From Candidatus Levyibacteriota bacterium (lineage in GTDB: Bacteria > Patescibacteriota > Microgenomatia > Levybacterales > UBA12049): DNA of 53,270 nt. This document shows positions 16,566 through 24,137 of this stretch, piece after piece. Below the pieces are notes generated by a model. The model saw nothing but the letters and a program-made list of their open reading frames with translations. It made no database searches and was not told where the DNA came from. Numbering within the stretch: position 1 is the stretch's first letter; each line of letters starts with the position of its first letter. The stretch covers positions 1-53,270 of the forward strand of contig DAIDHL010000008.1 in assembly GCA_027459745.1 (NCBI GenBank), read 5' to 3'. A program made the translations under genes and the position numbers.

Positions 16566-16929
16566 GTTTTTCAAGTATGTGCAACAATTCCTGTTTTTCA
16601 AGCTGGGGTAAGTTTTCTATACTTTCTGCAAACGATGCCATACCAGATGTTCCAAAAGATTCAAGATATTTTTTTAAAAATCCATCAACGACATTTCTCC
16701 CATAGGAGGCTTTCGTTATCTTTGCAGTAAACGTATGAGGAAATTTTATTATTTTTTTCTTTACAAATCCTTTTTGTTCGAGTCTTTGTAGAATTGTCCC
16801 AATCGTATTATATGCTAGTAACTTTTTTGAAGATTGTTTTTCCAACACATCACGAATTGAGACTTCGCCCTCCTCCCAGACGATATCCATGATTTCTAGT
16901 TCTAAATTACTAATTTCTTTATATGCCAT
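16549..16929 (-). CDS. BlaI/MecI/CopY-family repressor
   Basis: This 126-residue protein has a winged-helix domain reading ISNLELEIMDIVWEEGEVSI, then YNTIGTILQRLEQKGFVKKK, diagnostic of the Penicillinase_R family. The C-terminal half should be the dimerisation helix region. It has no cysteines, so unlike CopY it cannot sense copper through CxC motifs. The M56 peptidase gene follows with overlap, the BlaI-BlaR1 arrangement, so derepression is probably by proteolysis. Its own ATG overlaps an operator palindrome (16929-16947), implying autoregulation. Three more copies of the site precede metal-resistance genes. Confidence 0.9.
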   Translation of the reverse strand: MAYKEISNLELEIMDIVWEEGEVSIRDVLEKQSSKKLLAYNTIGTILQRLEQKGFVKKKIIKFPHTFTAKITKASYGRNVVDGFLKKYLESFGTSGMASFAESIENLPQLEKQELLHILEKHEKHQ

Positions 16930-16966
16930 TCCTACATAGTGTAGGAAAATACAATCAAAAGTGCAA
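16929..16966 (-). promoter_or_regulatory. Promoter plus operator of the repressor/peptidase operon
   Basis: The palindrome TTCCTACA-TAG-TGTAGGAA occupies 16929-16947. On the minus strand -35 TTGCAC (rc of 16961-16966) and -10 TACACT (rc of 16938-16943) are 17 nt apart, with the -10 inside the palindrome. The operator touches the repressor start codon. A divergent gene starts at 16983, so the site may also affect it. Confidence 0.85.
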
Positions 16967-16982
16967 TAATGAATATACAGTT

Positions 16983-17474
16983 ATGAAACGTCATTGGGTC
17001 TTCCTATTAGTATTGTTTTGTCTTCTTGCAGTAATAACGATCTACTTTTCTTTTAAGATATCAAATCAGCAACTTTCGACAAAGGAAAATTCTCACATAC
17101 AAGTTCTTTCTCAATGTGTAACTGACGACCAAGCAAAAGAACATTATCATGTTAACCTGACACTTACTATCTTAGGAAAACCTGCTTTGCTACCCAATAA
17201 TTTAGGTATTGAAGATGGATGTCTGCATCCGATACAAGTCCACGATAATACTGACGGAACAGTCCATATCCACTACACAAAACCTTTTCCTTTTACCCTC
17301 GGAGACATTTTTTCGATCTGGGGAATGACCTTCTCAAAAAATCAATTCTCAGGATTTTTCTTTCCAGATAGATATCATATCAATCTTGTTATCAATGGGA
17401 AAGAAAATACACAATTTGAAAACTATATTCTCAAGCCTGATGATACGATTGCACTCACGATAACAAAAAAATGA
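16983..17474 (+). CDS. Anchored extracytoplasmic HYH-family protein (uncharacterised)
   Basis: The start is ATG 16983, giving MKRHWVFLLVLFCLLAVITI, a clear signal anchor. The frame also reads upstream but through the operator, so an earlier start is unlikely. The outer domain has KEHYHVNLTLTI, then GCLHPIQVHDN, VHIHYTKPF, LGDIFSIWG and INGKENTQ, a His-rich pattern shared with the protein at 33908-34426. I know no function for this family. The clustered histidines, cysteines and island context make extracellular copper binding the best guess. It is divergent from the repressor gene across a shared operator. Confidence 0.7.
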   Translation: MKRHWVFLLVLFCLLAVITIYFSFKISNQQLSTKENSHIQVLSQCVTDDQAKEHYHVNLTLTILGKPALLPNNLGIEDGCLHPIQVHDNTDGTVHIHYTKPFPFTLGDIFSIWGMTFSKNQFSGFFFPDRYHINLVINGKENTQFENYILKPDDTIALTITKK

Positions 17475-17493
17475 GGTAATTTGATACAATACA

Positions 17494-18138
17494 ATGATGA
17501 ACGAGGCAGTAAAGCAAAAGTTAGAAATATTTTTTTCCGAATTCAAACATCTTACTTTTAAAAAAGGAGAGATACTTATTCGTGCCGATGATGATCCTGC
17601 GGGAATTTTTTATCTCAAACAAGGCACTGTTCGCCAGTATGCAATTTCCAAAGACGGTGAAGAGCAAACGTTAACCTTGTATAAACCAATTGCATATTTT
17701 CCGATGATGTGGGCAATGAACGATATCCATAACACCTATTATTTTGAGGCTCTCACCGATGTTGAAGTCTACAGAGCTCCGAGAGATGTTGTTTTAGAAT
17801 TTGTTAAAAAAGAACCTGATGTTTTGTATGATCTGACAAGCAGAATATATAGCGGAATGCATGGATTATTAACCAGAATGGAATATTTGTTATTTAGTAG
17901 TGCATATAACAAAATACTTTTTACAATTATGAATAATGCAACCAGATTTGGAACACAAGAATATGGTGAAGTTCATTTACATATGACGCATAAGGATATT
18001 GCAGCTTTCTCAGGACTCACAAAAGAAACAATCAGCCGTGAAATAAAAAAATTGGAAGAAAAAGGATTGGTGAAAAATCAAAATCAACTCATAATTATTA
18101 AAGATATAAAAATAATAGAGCAGGAGCTTTTAAGTTAA
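17494..18138 (+). CDS. Crp/Fnr-family transcription regulator
   Basis: This 214-residue protein has an N-terminal cyclic-nucleotide-type beta barrel (GEILIRADDDPAGIFYLKQG, about 25-45), a long dimerisation helix (about 105-135), and a C-terminal HTH with MTHKDIAAFSGLTKETISRE. No Fnr-type N-terminal cysteine cluster is present, so it is not an iron-sulfur O2 sensor of the classical type; the effector is unknown. TACAAT at 17485-17490 lies so close to the tandem ATG codons (17494, 17497) that the mRNA is probably leaderless. Likely targets are the two nearby promoters with ATCAA-N9-TTGAT/C sites. It converges with 18135-18512. Confidence 0.9.
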   Translation: MMNEAVKQKLEIFFSEFKHLTFKKGEILIRADDDPAGIFYLKQGTVRQYAISKDGEEQTLTLYKPIAYFPMMWAMNDIHNTYYFEALTDVEVYRAPRDVVLEFVKKEPDVLYDLTSRIYSGMHGLLTRMEYLLFSSAYNKILFTIMNNATRFGTQEYGEVHLHMTHKDIAAFSGLTKETISREIKKLEEKGLVKNQNQLIIIKDIKIIEQELLS

Positions 18139-18512
18139 CAACCACATTTACATTCAGAACAATTATTTGTTTTTGTAATAACTTCTTTTGTTGAGATAAT
18201 ACGATTCCTCTTTTTCTCATCATCTGGTAATCCGTTTGGCAATATATATCCTTGCCAATTACCATATCCGACAGACAATTCTAAATGAGGCTGATCAGTA
18301 AAATTTGGTTCTTTTTCTACATCATATAACCTGTATTTTCCCATTGATAACGTCGAATCAGCGTCATGAATTTTATGAGAAGTAACAAGAAGTTCGCCAA
18401 TATCTTTTGCATTTACCCATGAAAAGGTACTCTTATCGTCAAGTGTAAGAATTTTTGCTTGTCCCTTTGTTTCAATGAGTTTATAGTCTCCACGCTGCAC
18501 TACTTGTAGCAT
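18135..18512 (-). CDS. Uncharacterised protein with Cys-rich C-terminus
   Basis: This 125-residue soluble protein is not from a family I can name. Its body reads KILTLDDKSTFSWVNAKDIG and YRLYDVEKEPNF, then LELSVGYGNWQGYILPNGLP. The last nine residues are NNCSECKCGC, four cysteines that could bind a soft metal. No signal peptide or membrane segment is visible, so it should be cytoplasmic. Its stop codon overlaps that of the Crp/Fnr gene. Its start faces the DUF1573 operon across a 114-nt gap that holds the 18557 operator, so it may share regulation. Confidence 0.7.
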   Translation of the reverse strand: MLQVVQRGDYKLIETKGQAKILTLDDKSTFSWVNAKDIGELLVTSHKIHDADSTLSMGKYRLYDVEKEPNFTDQPHLELSVGYGNWQGYILPNGLPDDEKKRNRIISTKEVITKTNNCSECKCGC

Positions 18513-18556
18513 ATAAACACATTACTATACCCGCAAATATTTTAATAATGATCTAC

Positions 18557-18612
18557 ATCAACTCGATATGTTGATTTTCATCATTAGTAATCATCTTTTA
18601 ATTTCGGATAAT
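18557..18612 (+). promoter_or_regulatory. Candidate Crp/Fnr activator site and -10 for the DUF1573 operon
   Basis: ATCAAC-N7-GTTGAT (18557-18575) is a perfect 6-bp inverted repeat. The -10 GATAAT (18607-18612) starts 50 nt after the first base of the site, and ATG 18627 follows. The same spacing occurs at 20944/20994. No good -35 is visible, which fits activator dependence. The operator centre falls near -53. Assignment to the neighbouring Crp/Fnr protein is inference. Confidence 0.6.
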
Positions 18613-18626
18613 GGGCAAAGTTAATT

Positions 18627-19130
18627 ATGGAAGGGAAAAAGTTTATTATTTTAATCGCTGCAGCTACAATCCTTATTCTTTTTGGAGCAGTAATAGGACT
18701 ATCTGCATCATCTCAATCGCAGTCTCAAACGTCTGTATCTAAAAACGTAAAAGCAACGGTAAATGACCCGACGAGCTATGATTGGGGCACTATTCCTTAC
18801 AGTGGTGGAGTTGTAAGTAAAGACTTTACTATTAAAAACACCGGAACAGAGACCTTGAAACTCTTTAACATAAAAACATCTTGCCATTGCACAAAAGCGC
18901 ATCTCGCTATTGACGGGACAGCAAGTCCTGACTTTGGCATGGATAGTATGTCTGACTGGACTGGACTTGTACCTGCGGGAAAGGAAGCAAGATTAACAGT
19001 TGTTTTCGATCCAGCATTTCATGGACCATCAGGTATCGGACCAATAAATCGTTTCGTATCTGTTCAAACTAATTCTGCAGCTGATACTCAGCTGACATTT
19101 ACTTTAACTGGAACTGTTGTAAATAAATGA
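18627..19130 (+). CDS. Anchored DUF1573-type Ig-like protein
   Basis: This 167-residue protein has an N-terminal membrane anchor (about 5-27) and a domain reading DWGTIPYSGGVVSKDFTIKN, then NIKTSCHCTKAHL and RLTVVFDPAFHGPSGIG, the pattern of DUF1573 (ASPM-SPD-2-Hydin-like fold). The conserved SCHCTK places a C-x-C pair on the outer face, which could bind metal or form a disulfide. It opens an operon with the CcdA-like, Met-rich and DUF302 genes (spacing 1-7 nt). It is a probable partner of the CcdA-like membrane protein; substrate unknown. Confidence 0.85.
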   Translation: MEGKKFIILIAAATILILFGAVIGLSASSQSQSQTSVSKNVKATVNDPTSYDWGTIPYSGGVVSKDFTIKNTGTETLKLFNIKTSCHCTKAHLAIDGTASPDFGMDSMSDWTGLVPAGKEARLTVVFDPAFHGPSGIGPINRFVSVQTNSAADTQLTFTLTGTVVNK

Positions 19131-19131
19131 C

Positions 19132-19971
19132 ATGGAAAACGTCTTATTTCAAACATCATTAATTGCTGCTTTTGTGGCAGGAGTTGTAGCGTTATTTGCT
19201 CCTTGCTGCATTTCTTTTCTTTTACCTGCGTACTTAGGTAATGTCTTCAAAGAAAAAGAGAAGGTGCTATTAATGACGCTCATTTTTGGTCTTGGCATCT
19301 TTATCGTTATGATGCCAGCAGTTCTGGGAGTGGCACTTCTTTCAAAAGCACTGTTTATCTACCACGACACGCTTTATACGATTGGCGGATTTGTCATGCT
19401 GGCAATTGCTGCTATTACATTCTTAGGACTGAAACTGCCTATGGTTTCTTTACCTGGGAGAGCAACACAAAAAACTGACCCTCTTTCAGTATTTATACTC
19501 GGTATTTTTTCAGGTATTACCAGTGCGTGTTGCGCACCAGTCCTGATTGGTATCCTCGCGCTGACTTTTCTTTCTCCAAACTTCTTTGGGGCACTTGGAA
19601 TTGGTGCAGTCTATGTTTTGGGTATGGTAACGCCACTTTTGGTTATTTCTGTCTTTTTATCAGGCAAGGCTGGAAAATTTGTTTTATTAAAGAAACCTAT
19701 TTTGCAATTTCACTTTTTAGGCAAAGAGAGAGTCCTCATTCTGAGTAATCTTATTGCAAGTATAATCTTTTTCATCACGGGTATTTTTATTCTCTATCTC
19801 AAGGCAATTGGTAGACTTGGCATGGGAGATGTCAATGGGTTTACCAAAGTTATCACAGGAGTTGAAAGCTATATGAATCATCTCGTAGGTAACAATCCTC
19901 TTCTCAATATTGCCTTTGTAGCACTATTAGCTTTTGTTATATACAAAATTGTAAAAAAAGGGATAAAATAA
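19132..19971 (+). CDS. CcdA/DsbD-like transmembrane protein
   Basis: This 279-residue polytopic protein (about 6-7 helices) has two pseudo-symmetric halves with cysteine pairs: LFAPCCISFLLP (C25, C26) and SACCAPVLIG (C133, C134). Classical CcdA has one Cys per half and passes electrons across the membrane to outer thioredoxin-like proteins; vicinal CC pairs in both halves are unusual. A longer loop (about 180-200) precedes the last helices. It follows the DUF1573 gene by 1 nt. A role in extracytoplasmic thiol or copper redox balance is inferred. Confidence 0.8.
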   Translation: MENVLFQTSLIAAFVAGVVALFAPCCISFLLPAYLGNVFKEKEKVLLMTLIFGLGIFIVMMPAVLGVALLSKALFIYHDTLYTIGGFVMLAIAAITFLGLKLPMVSLPGRATQKTDPLSVFILGIFSGITSACCAPVLIGILALTFLSPNFFGALGIGAVYVLGMVTPLLVISVFLSGKAGKFVLLKKPILQFHFLGKERVLILSNLIASIIFFITGIFILYLKAIGRLGMGDVNGFTKVITGVESYMNHLVGNNPLLNIAFVALLAFVIYKIVKKGIK

Positions 19972-19973
19972 AT

Positions 19974-20516
19974 ATGAAAATGAAATTTATTCTTGCACTC
20001 ATTAGCCTAACAATACTATTTCTTTTATCGCCTCAAACAACTCGAGCACAAATGATGAGAAATGTTACCCCTATGACGGCGCAAGTAAGTGTAACGCCTT
20101 CTGCTCAAGACCTTTCCGATATTCAGACTGGACAAGAACTCTATACAAAATTCCAAAACAAGGAGATTTCTTGCACAACTCTCCAAGATGCTGATTTTGA
20201 AAAAATTGGTGAATATTTGATGAATCAGAGCTTTGGTGGGAATGCTAATGTGCATATTCAAATGAACAACACAATGAAACAAATGATGGGAGAAAATGGT
20301 GAAGAACAAATGCACATTCGGCTTGCCAAAAACGCGACAGGATGCAACATAAATGGACAAGGAGGTGGGAATACTATGATGGGCTGGGGTGGATACGGAA
20401 ACATGATGAATGGAGCATGGGGAATTGGACTATTGGGTTTTATCTTTTGGATAGTACTATTTGTTGATCTTATTCTTTTAGGAATGTGGCTTTGGAAACA
20501 ATTACAAAAGAAATAA
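19974..20516 (+). CDS. Met-rich secreted/anchored protein of copper clusters (uncharacterised)
   Basis: This 180-residue protein has a signal segment (about 3-25), an outer domain with DIQTGQELYTKFQNKEISCT, EYLMNQSFGG, NTMKQMMGENGEEQMHIRLA and GCNINGQGG, then a C-terminal membrane helix (about 153-174) preceded by NTMMGWGGYGNMMNG. The Met and His clustering (MKQMMG, QMH) resembles extracellular copper-binding proteins. I associate this layout with small proteins in CPR and Firmicutes metal islands, without known function. It is third in the DUF1573-CcdA operon. Confidence 0.7.
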   Translation: MKMKFILALISLTILFLLSPQTTRAQMMRNVTPMTAQVSVTPSAQDLSDIQTGQELYTKFQNKEISCTTLQDADFEKIGEYLMNQSFGGNANVHIQMNNTMKQMMGENGEEQMHIRLAKNATGCNINGQGGGNTMMGWGGYGNMMNGAWGIGLLGFIFWIVLFVDLILLGMWLWKQLQKK

Positions 20517-20523
20517 AGACACT

Positions 20524-20910
20524 ATGGTAAAGTATGGAATACAAAAAAAGATTACGGGATCTTTTGCAAGTGTTATTGAACGTGTAAAACATGCACTCAA
20601 GCTTGAAGGATTTGGTGTTCTTACAGAAGTCAATGTTACAGAAACATTTAAGAACAAATTACAGATAGATTATCCCAATTATATAATCCTCGGAGTATGT
20701 CACCCTCAATCAGCATATAAAGCGTTGGAAATCGAAAAAGAATTGGGACTACTCCTTCCGTGTAATGTTATTGTCTATGAAGAAAATGAGACAATCATCG
20801 TTGCAGCAATTCGTCCAACAGTAGCAATGCAAATGGTTCAGAGTAAATTGATAGTTCCAATTGCCATAGCAGTTGAAGAAAAGCTCAAAAAAGTCATTGA
20901 TCAGATATAA
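20524..20910 (+). CDS. DUF302 family protein
   Basis: This 128-residue soluble protein matches the DUF302 layout: KITGSFASVIERVKHALKLE (region about 8-27), GFGVLTEVNVTETFKNKL, then YIILGVCHPQSAYKALEIEK and LLPCNVIVYEENE. Size and order fit the family. DUF302 proteins often occur in metal-resistance and oxidative-stress clusters, and the conserved Cys in VCHP and LPC may be functional. It lacks a signal peptide, so it should be cytoplasmic. It is the last gene of the operon that begins at 18627. Molecular role unknown. Confidence 0.85.
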   Translation: MVKYGIQKKITGSFASVIERVKHALKLEGFGVLTEVNVTETFKNKLQIDYPNYIILGVCHPQSAYKALEIEKELGLLLPCNVIVYEENETIIVAAIRPTVAMQMVQSKLIVPIAIAVEEKLKKVIDQI

Positions 20911-20943
20911 AGTAAATAGTCCACATTTAGAATGATGATATGT

Positions 20944-20999
20944 ATCAACTTCCAATATTGACATATGTCATTAGTAAAGTTGTAAATTCTCTGCATAAT
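20944..20999 (+). promoter_or_regulatory. Candidate Crp/Fnr activator site and -10 for the 21014 operon
   Basis: ATCAA-N9-TTGAC (20944-20962) matches the 18557 site with one half-site change. The -10 CATAAT (20994-20999) starts exactly 50 nt after the first base, and ATG 21014 lies 70 nt after it, both identical to the 18557 promoter. AATGG follows in both -10 regions. This parallel geometry is the main evidence. Confidence 0.6.
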
Positions 21000-21013
21000 G
21001 GATATTAAGAACT

Positions 21014-21682
21014 ATGAACGAACAAGGATACAATCTATGGCCATTAGTAATACTCAATTCAGCAGTTTTTATTATCTTTGCGTTTAGTTTTACTAAACCA
21101 AAAACTGCACGAGACTGGCGATCATTTGGCGCATTTTCTGCATTTATTGTTGCTCTCTTTACTGAAATGTATGGATTTCCATTGACAATCTACCTGCTAT
21201 CAGGGTGGCTCTCTAGTAAATTTCCAGGTCTTAATCTCTATACACATAATGCAGGACATCTTCCCGAGACACTTTTGGGATGGAGAGGTGACCCACATTT
21301 CAGTCCGTTACATATTGCAAGCTACATATTTTTAGCTTTCGGGTTTATCCTAATTTCTTCAGCTTGGGAGAAATTATATAACGCACAGAAAAAACATACA
21401 CTTGCAACATCTGGACTCTATGCAAAGATCAGACATCCACAATATGATGGATTTGTTTTGATGCTTTTAGGTTTTTTGCTCCAATGGCCTACCATTTTGA
21501 CACTCCTTATGTTTCCAATTCTTGTTACGATGTATACAAGGCTTGCGATTATAGAGGAAAAGGAAATGGTAAAAGAGTTTGGAGAAAAGTACTGTGCTTA
21601 TGCAAAAGTTACACCGCGTTTTATTCCAAAGCTATCATTTTTTCACAAAAGTCAAACTAGGGAGGTGCTAAAACATGCATAA
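21014..21682 (+). CDS. Isoprenylcysteine-methyltransferase-like membrane methyltransferase
   Basis: This 222-residue protein has about five hydrophobic segments and the ICMT/PEMT signature near its end: TSGLYAKIRHPQYDGFVLML, then IIEEKEMVKEFGEKYCAYAK. RHPQY and the EE motif belong to the S-adenosylmethionine and substrate site of this fold. Bacterial relatives methylate unknown lipids or small molecules. It is first in the operon 21014-24079 of small membrane proteins. The link to metal resistance is by location only. Confidence 0.8.
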   Translation: MNEQGYNLWPLVILNSAVFIIFAFSFTKPKTARDWRSFGAFSAFIVALFTEMYGFPLTIYLLSGWLSSKFPGLNLYTHNAGHLPETLLGWRGDPHFSPLHIASYIFLAFGFILISSAWEKLYNAQKKHTLATSGLYAKIRHPQYDGFVLMLLGFLLQWPTILTLLMFPILVTMYTRLAIIEEKEMVKEFGEKYCAYAKVTPRFIPKLSFFHKSQTREVLKHA

Positions 21683-21857
21683 TAAATCAGGAATGAAACA
21701 ATATTTGACCTCATGGCATTTGTGGGTAATGGTCGCAATTATTGGTGGTGCACTTTTATTCCAAAATGTTATAGGTGGATCAACTATTCTCTTTTTAGCA
21801 CTATTGTTGGTTTGCCCAATTATGATGATGTTTATGATGGGTGGGCATAAACACTAG
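21675..21857 (+). CDS. DUF2933-like small membrane protein
   Basis: This 60-residue protein has two hydrophobic segments and ends PIMMMFMMGGHKH, the Met-rich plus His tail typical of DUF2933-like peptides found in copper and other metal islands. Its ATG overlaps the stop of the methyltransferase gene by 8 nt (ATGCATAA) and is preceded by GGAGGT at a good distance. The Met/His tail could bind Cu(I). A similar protein is encoded at 25140-25322. Function unknown. Confidence 0.7.
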   Translation: MHNKSGMKQYLTSWHLWVMVAIIGGALLFQNVIGGSTILFLALLLVCPIMMMFMMGGHKH

Positions 21858-21891
21858 TAATTCACATATGAAAAAAGGAGGTGATTTACAT

Positions 21892-22158
21892 ATGATAAAA
21901 CCAACAGTATTAGCAAACGCAGTAACAACAGTATGGGTAGTAGCATATATATTGTGTGCTCTGTTTGTTGTTTTGTTTCCTGATCTCTCATTCTCTATTA
22001 CCCAAACATGGTTTCATTTTATAAATGTTGCCTCAGTACATGCAATTGCAACATCAATCAGTTTTGGCTCTGTCGTTATCGGAGTAATAACCTTGGGTGC
22101 GACCGTTTGGATTTTGACCTATTGTTCAGCAACGTTATATAACAAGTGGGTGAAATAA
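21892..22158 (+). CDS. DUF5676-like small membrane protein
   Basis: The start is ATG 21892, because AAAAAAGGAGGTGATTT lies just upstream; an earlier in-frame ATG would put that site inside the gene. The product, about 88 residues, begins MIKPTVLANAVTTVWVVAYI, has two membrane helices and a SFGSVVIGVITLGATVWI second helix. It fits the DUF5676 family of small membrane proteins in metal-resistance operons. Its stop TAA overlaps the next ATG (TAATG). Function unknown. Confidence 0.7.
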   Translation: MIKPTVLANAVTTVWVVAYILCALFVVLFPDLSFSITQTWFHFINVASVHAIATSISFGSVVIGVITLGATVWILTYCSATLYNKWVK

Positions 22159-22685
22159 TGGAACTTTATAATAGGAAAATTGAACTAAAAGGTCATGAAG
22201 ATGGATCATGTAAGCATGTGTCGATGAGGGGAAGCATAATTGTTTTTATTATGAAATTACTCACATTGCTTCTCCTTTTTGAACTCACTTATCTAGGGGT
22301 ATATTATATTTTTACACTAGGAATTCCTCTCCCCCTTGATTTGCATCATCATGCAATGCTTTCGTTATTTTTTTTAGCGATACTCAAAATACTGACACAA
22401 GCTTACATCATTTTACATGTTACTCTTGATTGGGCAAATAACGCGTACTATATAGAAGGCAAACATTTGATAAAAAATAGTGGGATAATCAATATTGAGG
22501 AAGAATCCTATGATCTGACGACTGTACGATCAGTAATTGTTAATCAATCTTGGCTAGGAAGAATTTTTCACTATGGTGATGTCACCTTAAAGACCAGTGC
22601 ATCAGGAGGTTATCAGGTGATTGTGACCATGGGTGGGATACAGAATCCTCAAGACCATGAAAGAATGATAAAACAATGTCTGTAA
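22158..22685 (+). CDS. Bacterial PH-domain membrane protein (YdbS-like)
   Basis: The start is ATG 22158, overlapping the previous stop; a GTG 12 nt earlier is possible. The product, about 175 residues, has two membrane helices (about 22-50 and 65-90) followed by a bPH2-type domain: YYIEGKHLIKNSGIINIEEE, then DLTTVRSVIVNQSWLGRIFH and GDVTLKTSASGG. The pattern of a helix pair plus PH domain is that of the YdbS/YdbT family, whose function is unknown. It sits mid-operon among metal-cluster membrane proteins. Confidence 0.8.
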   Translation: MELYNRKIELKGHEDGSCKHVSMRGSIIVFIMKLLTLLLLFELTYLGVYYIFTLGIPLPLDLHHHAMLSLFFLAILKILTQAYIILHVTLDWANNAYYIEGKHLIKNSGIINIEEESYDLTTVRSVIVNQSWLGRIFHYGDVTLKTSASGGYQVIVTMGGIQNPQDHERMIKQCL

Positions 22686-22688
22686 CCT

Positions 22689-23126
22689 ATGAATGAAAAT
22701 ATATATAAATCAATAACAAACGGCAGCGTAGCTGTCCTTATTCTTTTAGGAGTCTATATCGTTATCGTTTCTCTTGTCAGTGGATGGAATTTTATGCTGT
22801 TACAATTTTCTAAGTATTGGTACTACATTGGCTCATTGGCTGTGGGATTTGGCATCCAAATGGGATTATACACGTATCTTAAAAATGCTATGAGGAAGAA
22901 CGCTTCGCCTCATGTCTTGGCTGTTTCAGGGACAACGTCGACTGCTGCTATGATTTCATGCTGCGCTCATTATCTGGTTAATCTCCTGCCTATTTTGGGC
23001 ACGGTTGGTATTGTTACCGTTATATCTCAATACCAAATACAGTTTTTCTGGGTAGGAATACTATTTAATCTTGCCGGAATTTTATATATGATAAACAGAG
23101 TTTACAAATATACTCGCCAAATATGA
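22689..23126 (+). CDS. Four-helix membrane protein with SCCAH motif
   Basis: This 145-residue protein has four predicted helices. The third begins SGTTSTAAMISCCAHYLVNL, then LPILGTVGIVTV, giving adjacent cysteines and a histidine at a membrane boundary. The pattern SCCAH followed by a LPILG motif recurs in small membrane proteins of CPR and archaeal metal clusters but I know no function. Compare the GGGCASCGLPVLSLLG motif at 14214-14738, which has the same Cys-then-LPxL layout. A metal or thiol relay is inferred. Confidence 0.7.
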   Translation: MNENIYKSITNGSVAVLILLGVYIVIVSLVSGWNFMLLQFSKYWYYIGSLAVGFGIQMGLYTYLKNAMRKNASPHVLAVSGTTSTAAMISCCAHYLVNLLPILGTVGIVTVISQYQIQFFWVGILFNLAGILYMINRVYKYTRQI

Positions 23127-23572
23127 AAACAAACAGACTCATTGTTCTTTGTATAGTTGTTGTCATAGCAGCTTTTCTTATCGTGGCAAAAGTTGGTAAT
23201 AATTCTCAAAACTCACAGAACAATAAACCATTACAAACAGCGGGAAACATGTTATCTCCACAAACAAACTCGGAAGGATCGGTCAGTATTACAGTAACTC
23301 CACAAATCTTAGGGAAAGGAAAATCAGCACAATTTGATGTCACATTTACGACACATATGGGCTCCCTTGATTTTGATCTCTTACAGATAACAAAGCTTGT
23401 GGATGATAAAGGTACTCTGTATAAACCTCTATCGTGGAGTGGAGGAAAAGGAGGACATCACCTGTCTGGAACATTATTATTCCCTTCTCTTTCGGAAAAA
23501 GCCAACAAAGTGACGCTTACTCTCTCCAGTATTGATAATATGGACAGAGTTTTCAACTGGGATTTGAAATAA
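23123..23572 (+). CDS. Anchored extracytoplasmic protein (uncharacterised)
   Basis: This 149-residue protein has an N-terminal anchor (about 5-24), a Gln/Asn-rich linker and a beta-rich domain: SVSITVTPQILGKGKSAQFD, FTTHMGSLDFDLLQITKLVD and GGHHLSGTLLFPS. The GGKGGHHLSG stretch supplies a His pair. Its start overlaps the preceding stop by 4 nt, so it belongs to the 21014 operon. The fold looks Ig-like. I recognise no named family; metal binding is possible only by context. Confidence 0.65.
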   Translation: MKTNRLIVLCIVVVIAAFLIVAKVGNNSQNSQNNKPLQTAGNMLSPQTNSEGSVSITVTPQILGKGKSAQFDVTFTTHMGSLDFDLLQITKLVDDKGTLYKPLSWSGGKGGHHLSGTLLFPSLSEKANKVTLTLSSIDNMDRVFNWDLK

Positions 23573-23578
23573 TCACAT

Positions 23579-24079
23579 ATGGAGATAAAAAGAAAATACA
23601 GCAAGCATTATGAAGAAAGTACTGTAATTAATGCTACTCCAGAGAATATATTTTCCTTTGCAAATGATCATAATAATTTTTCTTCCCATATGAATAAATC
23701 TTCGTGGATGATGGGTGGCGGAAAGATGGAGACTCAAGTTGACGATGGGAAAGGACAAAAGGTAGATTCACACATTCGAATGCATGGTAATGTATTTGGA
23801 CTAACCTTATTTCTTGATGAGATTGTTATCAAACATGAACCACCATACCGCAAAGAGTGGCAAACGATAGGGAAAATAAATCTCCTCGTTATTGATCATT
23901 ACAACCTCGGTTTTGAAATCGAACCAAAAGATAGTAATTCCCGACTGAGAGTATACATTGATTATAATCTTCCACAATCCGACGGAACTTATTTATTGGG
24001 TTATTTGTTGGGAGGAATGTACGCAAAATGGTGCGTTCATCAAATGATATATGGAGTAAAAGAGCATTTCAAGGTATAA
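23579..24079 (+). CDS. SRPBCC/polyketide-cyclase-like protein
   Basis: This 166-residue soluble protein begins with a beta strand and ESTVINATPENIFSFANDHN, the opening of START/SRPBCC ligand-binding domains, followed by HEPPYRKEWQTIG and RLRVYIDYNLPQSDG. Length and strand order fit the fold. Such proteins bind hydrophobic ligands; the ligand is unknown. A short Met/Gly stretch (WMMGGGKME) follows the first helix. It ends the 21014 operon and lies 6 nt after the previous gene. Confidence 0.75.
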   Translation: MEIKRKYSKHYEESTVINATPENIFSFANDHNNFSSHMNKSSWMMGGGKMETQVDDGKGQKVDSHIRMHGNVFGLTLFLDEIVIKHEPPYRKEWQTIGKINLLVIDHYNLGFEIEPKDSNSRLRVYIDYNLPQSDGTYLLGYLLGGMYAKWCVHQMIYGVKEHFKV

Positions 24080-24137
24080 ATCCAGCAAAGAAACTATCCT
24101 AAGAATAGCCGTAAATTACTAAATACTGACACTTCCT

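Noticed and set aside
18557-18575. Classical Fnr box.
   Set aside because: Fnr boxes are TTGAT-N4-ATCAA; here the half-sites are reversed with N9, so it is reported as a distinct motif.
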